Shown in pieces: positions 8,927-19,931 of a stretch of 64,000 bases of DNA. The position numbers were made by a program, and so were the translations under genes. Positions within the stretch are counted from its first letter, which is position 1; every line of letters begins with the position of its first letter. The notes beneath the pieces were generated by a model. That model worked only from the letters and a program-made list of their open reading frames with translations. It was not told the DNA's origin and ran no database searches. This stretch comes from Proteromonas lacertae (Eukaryota; Sar; Bigyra; Opalinata; Proteromonadidae), in assembly GCA_002245135.1 (NCBI GenBank), contig NGBS01000300.1, positions 62,001 to 126,000 on the forward strand, in the 5' to 3' direction.

Positions 8927-11314
8927 ATGACTGATAATAAGGATCACACATATATTTACGGAATAGATTTGGGAAGTTACTATACAGTTGTGTCTAAATG
9001 CATAATGTCTTCTAACAACTGTAAGATTGATATTTTACAAAACTGTTTGTTTCACAGATTAACACCGTATTAATATAATTGTATTGTGACTATTAATAGT
9101 AATTGCGTTGTAGTTCATGATAAACAATACTTTACAGGGGATTCTGCTCAAAGACTTGTATTTGTTGTAATATATTTATTATATGTATAGCAAAAAAGAT
9201 ACAATAAAGAATATTATACATGTGATTTGAGTTATTTGGGAAGAAAGAAAAATGAGACAGAAGAAGAAAGATTCACTCATTATCCAATGGTCTTCACCAA
9301 AAATGATCCAATGCAAATACGAATAAAAGAAAAAGACATTGCATATGAAGAACTGTTATATTTCTTATTAACTGATGCAAAGAAAGTAATGACAAAAAGC
9401 CCATCATTAAGAGAAGAAATAGATTTAAGAAATTACAATAACTTAATTACAATATCAGTTCCATCTTTTTTCAACAACAATCAAAAGAGTATTATTCAAA
9501 ATATTGGAGAATTGATATTTAATACTGATAATAATACAAAAAGTCCATTGAGAGGTGTAAATACTTTAAAGACAGTGAAAAAAACTTCACTCTACACATT
9601 ATACACATTTGAAGCAATTGCATATACATATGGTTATGAGAATAATTTAAAATTTACTGGATTACCTTCTTATCGATTATTCATTGATATGGGTTATAGT
9701 TGTTGTACTTGCTTTTTAGTGAAATATACTAAAGATGAATGTAAAATTGAAAGTTGTTATTACGATGAAAGTATTGGTGGGAAATTTATTGATGTTTGGT
9801 TATATAAACGTTTAGAGGAGAGAGTAAGAATTCAATTACCTGAAGTAAATTTAGATAATAATGTAAAGTTTAAAGTAGCAATAAAAAATGAATTAATGAA
9901 ATCCAAAGAAAAATTGTCAGCTGCAGGAGCTTCTGAAGTTGTTGTTCGAATTGAGTTAGGAGAAGATGATTTTGAAGGAACTTTTTCTGTGAAAGATATA
10001 GAAGATATATTAATAAAAGAGAAAAAAATAGATGAGAAAATTATTAATTTAACAACAAAAGCAACTTCATTATCTTCACTTTCACTAAAAGATTTTCAGA
10101 TAGTCGTTGTTGGTGGATCAATGAGAATTCCTTGCATTCAAAAAAGTATCTTGAATTATTGGAGTAAAAGAGATAAAAATATTACAAGTTTAACATATAC
10201 ATTGAATATGGATGAAGCTGTTGCATGTGGATGTGTTGTTAATTCATTGTTTTCTTCTACATCATACAAATTTAATTCTTGTAAAGTTGGTAATATAAAC
10301 CAAACAAATACAATTCAAGATGATAATAACTATAGAAATAGAAACTCAGCATATTATGAATCACTTAAGAAATTCTTTATAGAAATTGAATATAGTAATA
10401 ACATGGTTATTGAAGGATCAAAATTACAGAATGACTATGAAGCATTATTATATAAATACCAACATATGTTTGAGGAGATAGAAAATAGTAAATTTAATAA
10501 ACAATTAGCTTACTTATTAGAAGAAATAAAGGTTGTTCATAATAAACCAAGTGAAGATGCAATAACATATTATAATACACACACACAACATTTGAACTTA
10601 CAGCTAGCAGGGTTTTTAGAATATTATAATACTGAAAAAGAAAATATAGTAAAAGAATTGAAGAGAGCGATTAATAGAAAAGAAGATAAAATGATTGGAA
10701 ATTTAAGTAAAATATATAATCCAATGATAGAAAACCCAAACAATTATTCCATTCCTCAGATAAAAGAAGCATTGAAAGAAGTTAATACTAAGAATCCAGA
10801 TAAAATAATTTCAAGTAGTGAACATTACTCTAAACAGGAAGATATAGTTGATAATACAATTAAAATGGGAAAGGAAGGAAGAGAAAATTTCGTACAACAA
10901 CAACAATGTGATATGAGTAAACAGAAAGGTGGTAGTAATCCACATGAAAATTATCATTATCGTAGTAGTCATTATGGAAGTAAAGATGTTAGTGATGGAT
11001 ATAATAATTCAGGACATCAACAACAATTTCAACACAATGGTAGAAATAATGTTCAACCTCAACCTTGTATTTATAATGATGGTAAACATGCTGCAATAAA
11101 ACCACCATCACAACATCATCAACAACAACAACCTCCACCAAACAGAGCATCACCTACTATTGAAGAAACTAAACATGAATTTATTGCTAGACATTCACCT
11201 GAACCACCTGTTAGAGTATATCAATCCCAAAGAACTACTCAAAAAAAAGATAAAACATATGACAATGCGAATATAGATAAGAAAAAACTAATCAAAAATC
11301 CAACAACAATTTAA
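8927..11314 (+). CDS. Hsp110-like Hsp70-superfamily chaperone with Q/H/N-rich tail
   Basis: The Hsp70-type ATPase domain shows GIDLGSYYTVV (phosphate loop 1), SVPSFFNNNQKSII, LFIDMGYSCCTCFLV (Hsp110-style DMGxS instead of the GGGTFD loop), GGKFIDVWLY and VVVGGSMRIPCIQKSI (adenosine motif). Hsp110 proteins act as nucleotide-exchange factors and holdases for Hsp70. Two 33-nt introns (9067-9099, 9158-9190) join the N-terminal pieces. I start at the ATG at 8927 because GIDLG then lies about 13 residues in; an ATG at 8870 would add a hydrophobic 19-residue leader. The C-terminus is rich in Gln, His and Pro. The frame stops at 11314. Removing one A from the AAAAA at 11294-11298 would continue it to 11384 through QQQFNQQNNRGFGDRG, so the true end may be there. 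Confidence 0.82.
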
Positions 11315-11494
11315 TCAACAAAATAATAGAGGATTTGGTGATAGAGGTTATAATATTAAAACTAATCAGAGTACTTATCATTAATAGATACATGCTAATC
11401 TTTGGTTATTATTTTTTAAAAATATCAATCCCACAAATAATTATTAATAATAGTTTAACAAAAATGATTAGATATAACAATTTACATGATTGTT

Positions 11495-11993
11495 TTAATC
11501 TTCTTTTCCCAACTTCACTGTGATTTTGTAATTATCATATTTCTCTTTTAATCTTTCCAAAGTCTAGTTTATAACATCATAAAACAAGAAATTATACCTT
11601 TTCTACCTTTTGTAATTCACCAGTTAGATAATCTGCATCAGCTTTTTGTCCAGAATCCTAAAGATATAAATACAGAAATATACTAAAGCCCAATCACGTT
11701 GGTATTTAATATTCTCAATAGAAGTTTCATACGAATCGATTTTCTAGTATATCATTATTTGTATATTTTATACCTTTTTCAATTCAGTCTTCTTCTTCAG
11801 CTGAATATAAACATGACCAACAGACCAGAATTTAAAACTACCTGTATGATAAAATACAAAAGCAGTTAAGAATATAACCACAACAATAGGAAAATATAAC
11901 AAAAAATTCAAGATCCACATGAAAAACAATAAAAAAAGAAAAATTAAAAAGATCAAGCAAAATGTTTGAATTGAATATTTTATGTCCTTCCAT
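11495..11993 (-). CDS. Small membrane protein with C-terminal coiled coil
   Basis: I do not recognise the family. Exons: about 11774-11993, 11684-11743, 11598-11657 and 11495-11563, with introns 11744-11773 (30 nt), 11658-11683 (26 nt) and 11564-11597 (34 nt). All introns are GTAT...AG, and all junctions are in phase 0. The product (about 135 residues) has one or two hydrophobic spans near the N-terminus (FLLYFPIVVVIFLTAFVF). A basic KKKTELKKK and a coiled coil ending YKITVKLGKED follow. The layout recalls BAP31-like ER proteins, but I see no conserved motif that proves it. The ATG at 11993 reaches this frame only if one A is removed from the run at 11978-11981. Otherwise the first in-frame ATG is at 11920. 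Confidence 0.6.
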
Positions 11994-12050
11994 ACTCAAA
12001 CAAAATAAACACAATAAACATTACAAACAATAAATTAATTCTAAATCAAT

Positions 12051-13059
12051 CTATCCAAAATATGTTCCACTCAATGGATCATCACTTTCATCATCATCTT
12101 CTTTTTCTTCCTCCATTTTCTCATCTTTTAACTTACCAGGTAATTCAGAAGAATATCGGTTAGTATCAATATCAACCTTTTTCACTAAATATATATAATA
12201 ATTATTAAAATATAAAATACAAGGAGGATATATTTGTAAATTATTCACTTCAATTTTTTGTTCATTTTGTTGTTGTTGTGTATTTGAAAAATAATAAGTA
12301 TTCATTTGTTGCTTCTGCTGCTGTTGAATATTAATACGGTTTTCATTATTTCCATTTATATCTTCAATACATTCAATTTCAATTCTTTCATTCTCATTCG
12401 TTGGCTCTTCATCATATTGATTACTAGCATCTGTACCTTTCATTTCACTCATTATTTTCTGTATTTCATTGTTTTCTATAAATTTACAAAGTCTGTTTAA
12501 TATATATATTTCCATTCCTTCATATAATAAACCATTATATTGATTGTATAAAACATAAAATGGATGTGAAACTGAACCGATTATATCTTTTACTTTTCCT
12601 ATTATTTGATGATTATCGTTAAATAATAATGTATAAATTTCTACATATCTATTCATAATTAATATAATATTCACTATACGGTTGGTTTTCTACTGATTCA
12701 ATCACTATATCATCATCAACTATTTTGTATATTTTACCAACTTTCGTAAATACATCATCTGCACTTATTTCAATATCGGGAATTTCTGATAACAGAGGAT
12801 CTTCTGTAACTTCGTGCTCAGTTTCTATTTTCATATAATAAATAGGTTTTACAATACTTAATACTATTGGTTTATCAATATCTTCAATATCTGAATCATC
12901 CTTTTCATCATTTACAACAACTTTCTCTAATTCTGGTTCTTCATCGCTACTGTCACTTGTATCAGATATATCGCTTTCACTAATAAACACTGGTTTGTCT
13001 ACAAAAACAGATTCTTCTTTACTTTCTTCAGAAATAGAAAAATTAGTAGAGTTTGACAT
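12051..13059 (-). CDS. NAF1: NAF1, H/ACA snoRNP assembly factor
   Basis: A nuclear assembly factor that loads onto H/ACA RNP cores before Gar1 replaces it. The ATG is at 13059. The acidic Ser/Glu/Asp-rich N-terminus is followed by DVFTKVGKIYKIVDDDIVIE and, after a 31-nt intron (12649-12679), by IIGKVKDIIGSVSHPFYVLY. That is the Gar1/Naf1 beta-barrel hallmark (G.V.DI.G.VSHPFYV). MKGTDASNQYDEEP further on matches the Naf1 KGSDAS...DEEP segment. A second, stopless intron (12185-12220) probably interrupts the Gln-rich/acidic tail. Without it the protein is about 313 residues. The longer frame beginning at 13194 lies antisense over the neighbouring gene and is not used. It is divergently paired with EBP2, another nucleolar factor, 25 bp away. 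Confidence 0.88.
12185..12220 (-). other. Stopless 36-nt intron candidate in NAF1
   Basis: On the minus strand it reads GTATTTTATA...ATTTAG, 36 nt, no stop. Removal replaces a hydrophobic stretch (CILYFNNYYIYLV), odd in a charged tail, with IYPPLKKVDID. Donor, acceptor and length fit the local intron class. The tail is not conserved enough to prove it. Confidence 0.55.
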
Positions 13060-13084
13060 TTTGGCTTGACAGAAAAAAAATATA
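13060..13084. promoter_or_regulatory. 25-bp divergent spacer between NAF1 and EBP2
   Basis: The two ATGs (13059 minus, 13085 plus) are only 25 bp apart. The spacer ends in an A-run immediately before the EBP2 start. Core promoter elements must overlap transcribed or coding sequence of one gene or both. Both products act in nucleolar RNP and rRNA maturation, so coupled expression is a reasonable inference. Confidence 0.5.
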
Positions 13085-13846
13085 ATGTCTTCAAACGAAG
13101 AATCTGAAGATGAATTCGATAAAGAAGTGGAAGCAATGAAACGTTTAAAGGAAGAAAGAAACCCTAATAAAAGAAAATCAGAAAGAATAAACAATATTGA
13201 AGGACTTGAAACATGTCTTGAAGAAATAAAAGTAAAATTACCATGGCTAGAAACATTGAGAATATCACAAAGTATTGATGAAAGTGTATCAGCTGACGAT
13301 GACTTGAATAGAGAATTAGAGTTTTATAAAGCCACCATTGCAGGAGTAACTAAAGGAAGGTCAATTTTGGAGGAAATGAAAATTCCTTATCTTAGACCAA
13401 AGGATTATTTTGCAGAGATGGTAAAAACAGATATTCATATGGATCATATAAAACAAGCATTGGAATTTGAACAACACAAAATGGACGTAGTAGAACAAAG
13501 AAAAATAGATCAAATGCAACGAAAATTTGCAAAGAAAGCAAGACAAACAAAACAAGAAAAGAAAAAACAAACAAATTATATAAAAGAATATAAAGGAAAT
13601 TCAAAGGGTTTAGAAGAAGCATTAAATAAAGAAGATAATGTCACAAAGAAAGGAAAAGGTGAATTTAGTGTGGGAAAGAAAAATAGTAGTGGTAATCCAA
13701 AACCAAATAAAAGAAGACAAATGAAGAATAAAAAATATGGTGGAACTAAAAAGAGAGGTAGTAAATGGCAAACACAAGAAAGTGCTAATAATATATCATC
13801 CAAAGAATTTAGACGTGCACAGAAAAAACCAAGATTTCATAAATAG
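13085..13846 (+). CDS. EBP2: EBP2 (EBNA1BP2 homologue), rRNA-processing protein
   Basis: A nucleolar protein needed for 27S/60S pre-rRNA processing. The frame is intronless, 253 residues, ATG at 13085, stop TAG. The acidic N-terminus leads to the EBP2 core: LPWLETLRIS, then DDDLNRELEFYKATIAGV, and RPKDYFAEMVKTDIHMDHI, the family signature (P.DYFAEM.K.D.HM..I). A long basic coiled coil follows (QRKIDQMQRKFAKKARQ), then a Lys/Arg/Gly tail with NKKYGGTKKRGSKW. The length is slightly below that of fungal and animal relatives, which have longer acidic N-termini. It is divergent from NAF1. The 3' end converges on CFAP20, with 163 bp of AT-rich spacer between stops. Confidence 0.92.
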   Translation: MSSNEESEDEFDKEVEAMKRLKEERNPNKRKSERINNIEGLETCLEEIKVKLPWLETLRISQSIDESVSADDDLNRELEFYKATIAGVTKGRSILEEMKIPYLRPKDYFAEMVKTDIHMDHIKQALEFEQHKMDVVEQRKIDQMQRKFAKKARQTKQEKKKQTNYIKEYKGNSKGLEEALNKEDNVTKKGKGEFSVGKKNSSGNPKPNKRRQMKNKKYGGTKKRGSKWQTQESANNISSKEFRRAQKKPRFHK

Positions 13847-13977
13847 ATGTAAAATCCTTTCTATTTTTTCCTTATTGTTGTTTATTAATATGTTTTATTA
13901 TTATTGTGTATTGTATTACCTTATAAAAAATGATTTATACATAATTTAAATATATTAATCAAATACTGTTTATTCTT

Positions 13978-14004
13978 TATTATTATTATTATTATTATTA
14001 TTAT
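13978..14004 (+). repeat. (TAT)9 microsatellite
   Basis: A perfect trinucleotide run in the spacer between the convergent EBP2 and CFAP20 genes, directly next to the CFAP20 stop codon. Probably neutral 3'-flanking sequence. Confidence 0.9.
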
Positions 14005-14009
14005 CTAAT

Positions 14010-14670
14010 TTATACTGTTCCAGTTACATCATCAGGTTTTTTAACAGCTGTAAATAATTTGAATTCATTTGGTAATTCTTCTTCTGAATATAGACGATCT
14101 GAGAAGTAAATTCTTCGTATTCTGCAGTTGGCATGAATTTGTACACGTAAAGTTTCAATATAATTTGTACCATAGGCTCTACGTGTGAAATCAGAAAGAT
14201 TAAATTGAATTTGATTCCATCCATCATCTAATCTCATTGGCATTGTGCATATAAATGGTTTGACACGTGTGGTTGATTGATAGTTTGAGGCTCTGAATCT
14301 TCTTCTTACGTTTTTATCATCCAAAACTTGTACTTCAAAAGTAAAGTATTTTTTCATCTATTGAAAATAAATCATAAATATTAAATAATACATTTTTTAT
14401 AATCATTACTAAGAATGGCAATTTAATTCCCAATGTTTTGTTTGGATTTGCAGGACAAGTTATAAAACAAGTGCTAACATTTGTGCCACAAACCTCAAGT
14501 ACACTAGAATTGATATCTTGATCTGTAATTCTTTTGATATGGCCATTTCTTACTTGTTTGTCCCATATTTGCAATGGCTTGCTTCTATACATAGATTATG
14601 ATATTAACTATTTATACCCAATACTATATAAGATAGATAGAAAACCTGATTGATATTGATTCTTAAACAT
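14010..14670 (-). CDS. CFAP20: CFAP20 (BUG22/GTL3), ciliary doublet protein
   Basis: A highly conserved inner-junction protein of ciliary doublet microtubules. The ATG at 14670 gives [19 protein letters not shown] 33-nt intron (14585-14617) joins in phase 2 to [19 protein letters not shown], and a 34-nt intron (14358-14391) joins to [19 protein letters not shown]. The remainder ([20 protein letters not shown], then [20 protein letters not shown]) is nearly identical to animal CFAP20. The spliced length, 197 residues, matches the family (about 193). Both junctions are confirmed by this near-identity, which makes the gene the best local calibration of intron boundaries. Presence suggests a ciliated or flagellated cell, although some lineages without motile cilia keep the gene. 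Confidence 0.95.
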
Positions 14671-14894
14671 CTCTCTTCTTCTTTATTCTTACTATACAGG
14701 ATCTATAAAACATTAGAAATCACTCAGAATTATTTATAAGATATAAAGAATGTTATATCCTTCAATATACATTTTTTAAGTAAAATAAAAAACGGCTTGT
14801 AACAGCACTTTTTGAAACGGATAATTTTTCTATTTTTAAGAATGATTTTTTTTCTTATTAAGTATATATGTTGTTTGTAGTAGAATCGTGTATA

Positions 14895-15112
14895 TTTGAA
14901 ATATACACTAAAGATGATTTAGGAAAGAAGATTTAAGACTAGTAAATCCAGATATTGTTAATCTTTATGAAGAGATTTTATATAAAATTGGTGAAATTAG
15001 ACATTTATCTCATTAAATTTCAATCTTAGAGACTTTATAGGTTGAATTACCAATTATTATAACAACATATTGGAAAGAAAATGTGCAAAGGAATATTACA
15101 ACCTTTTATTAA
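14895..15112 (+). pseudogene. Decayed coding remnant with internal stops
   Basis: From 14936 one frame reads RLVNPDIVNLYEEILYKIGE, then IRHLSH-stop-ISILETL-stop-VELPIIITTYWKENVQ, ending in TAA at 15110-15112. Just upstream another frame gives FEIYTKDDLGKKI. Composition looks coding, but there are two internal stops, a frame break and no start. The parent gene is not recognised. It sits beside the NTPase gene's 3' end. Confidence 0.5.
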
Positions 15113-15137
15113 TCCTTTGATATATTTTATCAAAATA

Positions 15138-18100
15138 TTAACTTCTAACTACATTTTCATCCAATTCTCTTATCATTTTTTCACTATTATAAACCTTTTT
15201 ACATATTTCTTTATATACCATTTCTCTTATCGTCTCAGATATAAATCTAAGTTTATCAGATTTAGTTACATCATTTTCATCTGTTTCATATATTATCATT
15301 CTTTCATATTCTCTCTGCAATAAGGAATATTTACTTATTCCTTTATTCATTTCCCTCTCCAGTTTATGATCAACTATATGTGATACTTCATATTCCATCT
15401 CTTTTTTATTATTTTTATCATAATTTCTTATTACACCTCCATAATATTCATAGTTATCTAAATATGATTTTATTATTTCTTTTAATTTGTCTTCACTAAT
15501 TCTTAATCCATTCGATATAGATTTATATTTTGTGAATACTTCGTAACTCTCTTTCAATTTTCCATAATACAATTTTATTATTTTTACTACTTCTTCTTTT
15601 GTAAATGGAGGTATATACATCAACAGTGGACATCTTTTACTCTGAAATGTTTTACATTTCTCATCACATGGATTAGCTAAAACTATAATCATTTTTGCAT
15701 CAGGGTAATCATCTTCACCTACAACAAACCCATCAACAATAACAATATATGGTTTTCTAAAGTTAACTTTTGGTGATTGGTCTTGTTGACTTTTGTATTC
15801 TAAATATAAATTAATCTGTCCTTTTACTTCTGCTTTAAGCTAATCCTTCAGAATATTAGCTAATACTGTTTTACCTATTTTAGCATGACCAAATATTAAA
15901 TAATTTCTTTGATATTTAAAATTAAAATTATCTTTACAAATAATATTCAACATATCATCAAAACATTTTCTCATTAAACATATTCCATAATTTCCTACAT
16001 ATACATCAAAATCTTCTTCTGTTATTGTTTTTGTTCCGCCTGTTACTATTGTTCCTCCTTCTATTGTTGTTGTTGGTATATCTGCTATTAGAATAGATTT
16101 ATATTCAATTATTTGTTGTTTGTATTCTATACCACAATACTTAAAATCTCCACATTTTATTTCACTATAATCCTATTTTATTATAAATACATAATATATA
16201 TTAATACTTTTATAGACTCTTCCATTTTCCCTCTATCCTCTTTTTTATTAATGCTTTCATTATTTAATAACACTTTTATAAAAACTCCATCAACTATTAA
16301 ATCAAAGTAATTATTTTCATCCAATATAAAATAAACAAGATTCAATGATTCTTTATGATAATATAATGATACTCCTTTTTCACAACTTAATCTGAAATTA
16401 GGATTTTCAAAAGAATTTTCTTTTTGACTTAATTCATATGCTATGATTTGTTTTAATGTATTTCTTTTCGTAGTTTCATCAAATGAAGAACCATATTTCA
16501 TTACTAAAATATCATATTCATTTTTACATTTTGGTGGATAGAATTTACAATCAATATAATTCTTAACTGAATTGGAAATATATATTAATTTTTCTTGTGG
16601 TTTTAATATTTTATATCCTAAATCATTATCTGTTTCTAGTTGTAAATCATATTTCAATATAAGATTGGATAATGGACTATCATGTAAATTATTTTTATAT
16701 TCATATTGTATTTTAAAATTATTATAACCAATAGAGCCTATCACTCCTTCGATCAACTGTATATAATAATTCCAATAATCTCTGTTTTCATAGTTTCTTT
16801 TATACAAATAATGATAATAAATTAGTCGAGGATTATTTCCATATCTTTTACATACTTTCTCAAATTCACCATCTTTATCAAAGCCAATACAGTTTACAAA
16901 CCACTCATTAATATCATAAAAAGTTAAAGAATCAAAATATAATTCTTTGCATAGAATTTCTTGCATACTGTATTTATCATAGTTATGACTATCAGGTGAA
17001 CTTATTGAAATGATTTTGTTACCACTTCCAAATTCTTCATTTAAAGTATCAACTATTATTAGCGAATCATTAATATCTTTTAATGGAATTTTAATTTTAA
17101 ATATAACACCATCCTTTAATAAATAAATTTTCTTTTGATCAGGACTTCCATTTCTCTTTCCTTTTATTACATAAACATCTTTAAAATTTGGAAATTCGAT
17201 AACATTGTATAGAAATTCGTATAGAAATGTAGTTTCTTTTGTTAGATTATCGATCTTTTCGTTTATTCTCATTATTTCTAATGATTTTTCATAAGCAGAT
17301 TTGTTTTTATTTTCTTTTCTCAATTCATTTATCCTTACAATATTATTATGTATAATACCATTCATTATTTCTTTTTCTTTCCTTATTTCTTCTTTCTTTA
17401 AATAAAACTTCAAAAAGTATAATAAAACATATATAAACGATGTTTTGCCAATACCTGGTTGACCAGTAACTACTATATTAGATTTATTTACTTCAGGTGA
17501 AAAACATTTACAAATGTTTTTAAACATTTCATAATAACATATTCTAATGTAAATTCTATTCTTTGGAAACTGGAAAACATTTTCATTTACATCATCTGAG
17601 ATTGCAAATTCTAAATATTTCACATCATCTATACTTTTAATACTCAAACCATTCACTACTTCCACAAAACTATCTGGTGAATCAAACAAGTTTGAATCAT
17701 CATGAAAATATTTCAATAATACTAATAATTCAAATATATTTTTACTCTTATCTACATATTCATGTTGTTTTCCTTCAAATATAAATGTAGAGTTAATATT
17801 TTTCTTTATATTGTCAATATCATAAGGTTTGTTGGTTTTTATTAAATATAATAGATATTCAATCATGTAATATTTATTATAATTATAAATTCCATATATT
17901 GTATTTGGTATTTCTATTCCATTTATAATTACTTTATCACCATCAACATTTACTTCATAATCCTTTAATTCATAGTTGTCGTATAATTCATAACCTAATT
18001 TTCCTTTATAATATTCTGTTAATATAACTGAACTATATTTATTACCAACACTAATATATGGATATATTGATGAAGGTAAATTAGTTGATATTAGTTCTGC

Positions 18101-19025
18101 AGTACCATTTTCTTGTTTTATATACATTCTCTTGTTGATCATATCAAATATCACTTCATATTTTCCTTCTACTTTATCACCAATATTGGCTATTGGTGCT
18201 GAAAGATTGTTTCCAATCTTCAGAGATGAACCTTCTAATAATTTGATGTATGGATATATCTCATATGATGAATATGCATTTTCACAATAGCCAAAACTAA
18301 TACCTTTACTACCAATACGTAATATTTCATAATAGAAATGATAAATTCCATCACTCATTTCTTCATTTATCATATTTTTACCTTCAAACACTTCATTACA
18401 TACAACATATTCAATTTTATCACCAACTACTTTTTTATTTCTATATAAATCATCTATTTTTATGATGAGAGTAACAACATTATTTTTGTCTTTCTCTATA
18501 TATGTAATTCGATATCTTTGTATCATAAAGGGTGGTACATACCAACAATTACCAAATTCATATTCACTATCATTTTGTCTTATTATATATGGATAAATTG
18601 GAGTTGCTAAGCCATCTAACACTTTCATTTTTATTCCATTTCCATATCTAATATACATTGTCTTTAAATTCATATCATAAATTAATTCGTATTCAGCACC
18701 TTCTTCGGCTTTAATACCAGAAATAGTCTCTCCTTCCATTATCTTTATCAAACACCTCAGCTGAATCAGTTTTTAACTTGATATAACCACAACTATCTTG
18801 TGAAGCAAAATAATAATATCCAAAACAAAAAAAGTGATTCAATTTCGTTATTTTGACTGTGAAATGATATACTCCTTCTTTCATACACAAATTAAAGTAG
18901 TAACAATTTTTGTTTTCTACATTCTTAGTTATATTATACAAGGATCTTTCATATCCTGGTGTATTAGTTAGCAAAGTTTCCTCATGTTTTCTTTTCATTT
19001 TTACAACGTCTATATATACATCCAT
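15138..19025 (-). CDS. SPRY-repeat protein with two P-loop NTPase modules (Crinkler/RHS-like)
   Basis: About 1,283 residues if read as one gene from the ATG at 19025. The N-terminus holds repeated SPRY-like units (GVYHFTVKITKLNHFFCFGY; YELIYDMNLKTMYIRYGNG; YEVIFDMINKRMYIKQENG). A P-loop NTPase follows, with GQPGIGKTSF (Walker A, 17441-17464), then a SSPDSHNY element and an FEKVCKRYGNNPRLIYYHY segment. This order resembles the NTPase of Crinkler and trypanosome RHS proteins. A 35-nt intron (16173-16207) joins in phase 0 to a second module with GHAKIGKT (15867-15890) and YIVIVDGF (Walker B). Two irregularities: a one-base excess near 18728-18740 breaks the first SPRY frame, and a TAG at 15840-15842 interrupts the second module unless 15840-15866 is an intron. 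No secretion signal is seen. It may be a living gene or an early pseudogene. Confidence 0.6.
15840..15866 (-). other. In-frame TAG, or the end of a 27-nt intron, in the second NTPase module
   Basis: The minus-strand frame reads GKTVLANILKD, then TAG, then LKAEVKG. The 27 bases GTATTAG...GGATTAG fit the local intron class; the first YIPF intron is also 27 nt and ends GATTAG. Removal would give GKT-LKAEVKG without a stop. Against this, the removed residues look like the normal helix after a Walker A loop, so a nonsense mutation is equally possible. Confidence 0.45.
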
Positions 19026-19132
19026 TTTCTAAATCTGAACTGTATATATTCCAATACTTCCAAATTGTTAATAATAACGGCTTAAAATAAACTAATAGCT
19101 GAGATAAATGTAATTATAATTTGAATGAATAG

Positions 19133-19164
19133 CCAATCAAATCTCTTAAAATTAACCAATCAAA
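19133..19164 (-). promoter_or_regulatory. Paired CCAAT-type elements upstream of the NTPase gene
   Basis: CCAATCAAA occurs at 19133-19141 and again at 19156-19164, with 23 bp between the two starts, 108-139 bp upstream of the ATG at 19025. Exact direct repeats of a CCAAT box at promoter distance suggest a regulatory role. In an AT-rich genome chance is possible. Confidence 0.3.
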
Positions 19165-19758
19165 AGTAATTTTTATGCATTTCGCTTTTCTTGTGATATG
19201 TAATGAGATGATGGTTAATATTTTGTAGATTGGTTTATATTTACATGTTATAATTATTTTCTGTATTAAAGATACATACATTTTAAATATACATTCCTCC
19301 ACATTACACTCATTTTAGTGCTGTGAATGAGTTGAAATCATTTGTACTGCCTATTGAAATTGTTATATAATACATATACTGCAACATTCTACTAACAGCT
19401 GTATTTATTCTATATGTTTGATTTCAAATACTATTTTTCATATATATAGTTCATTTGATCTTCATTTAATCTAAATCTAGATAGCATTATTCTTTTTATT
19501 GGGGTAATATCAGTGTTTGGTGCATTAGCCTTTATTAATGATAATTCAGTCATCCAGTAACTGTACTTATTCTATTATAATCTATATAATCATCAATTTA
19601 TCAATTCTTGTATTTCTATATCACTATAAGAAAGTTTGATATGTCTGGCTTAGAAAGCATGTAAATTCTGTTCAAGGTGATAAATTAAATATTAGCTATT
19701 AATGTACAGTTGCTTTACTTGATAGACTATTTAATATAACTGTATTTTAAAAATAGAG

Positions 19759-19931
19759 TTCAAGCCTCTTTCAAGCCTACTTTTTCAATTTTAATATTAA
19801 GTTACAAATATTTAACATATAGTAGATTATCAGACAATACGATATACAGCCAACGTAACTATTTTGAAAAACTAAGTGTATATTTGTTATATTTAGAGGC
19901 TTAAGGTTACGTTTATAAATTTAACGTAATC
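19759..19931. repeat. Imperfect inverted repeats, possible relic of a small mobile element
   Basis: TTCAAGCCTCT at 19759-19769 is matched, 9 of 11, by the reverse complement of AGAGGCTTAAG at 19895-19905. Directly after it GGTTACGTT (19905-19913) pairs with AACGTAATC (19923-19931), 8 of 9. The left arm is followed by a second TCAAGCCT. The size (about 150-170 bp) and lack of coding fit a degraded MITE. Target-site duplications are not evident. Confidence 0.3.

Noticed and set aside
13060-13194. A longer NAF1 start at 13194
   Set aside because: That part is antisense to EBP2. The ATG at 13059 gives the usual acidic N-terminus, with the T/A-rich spacer upstream.
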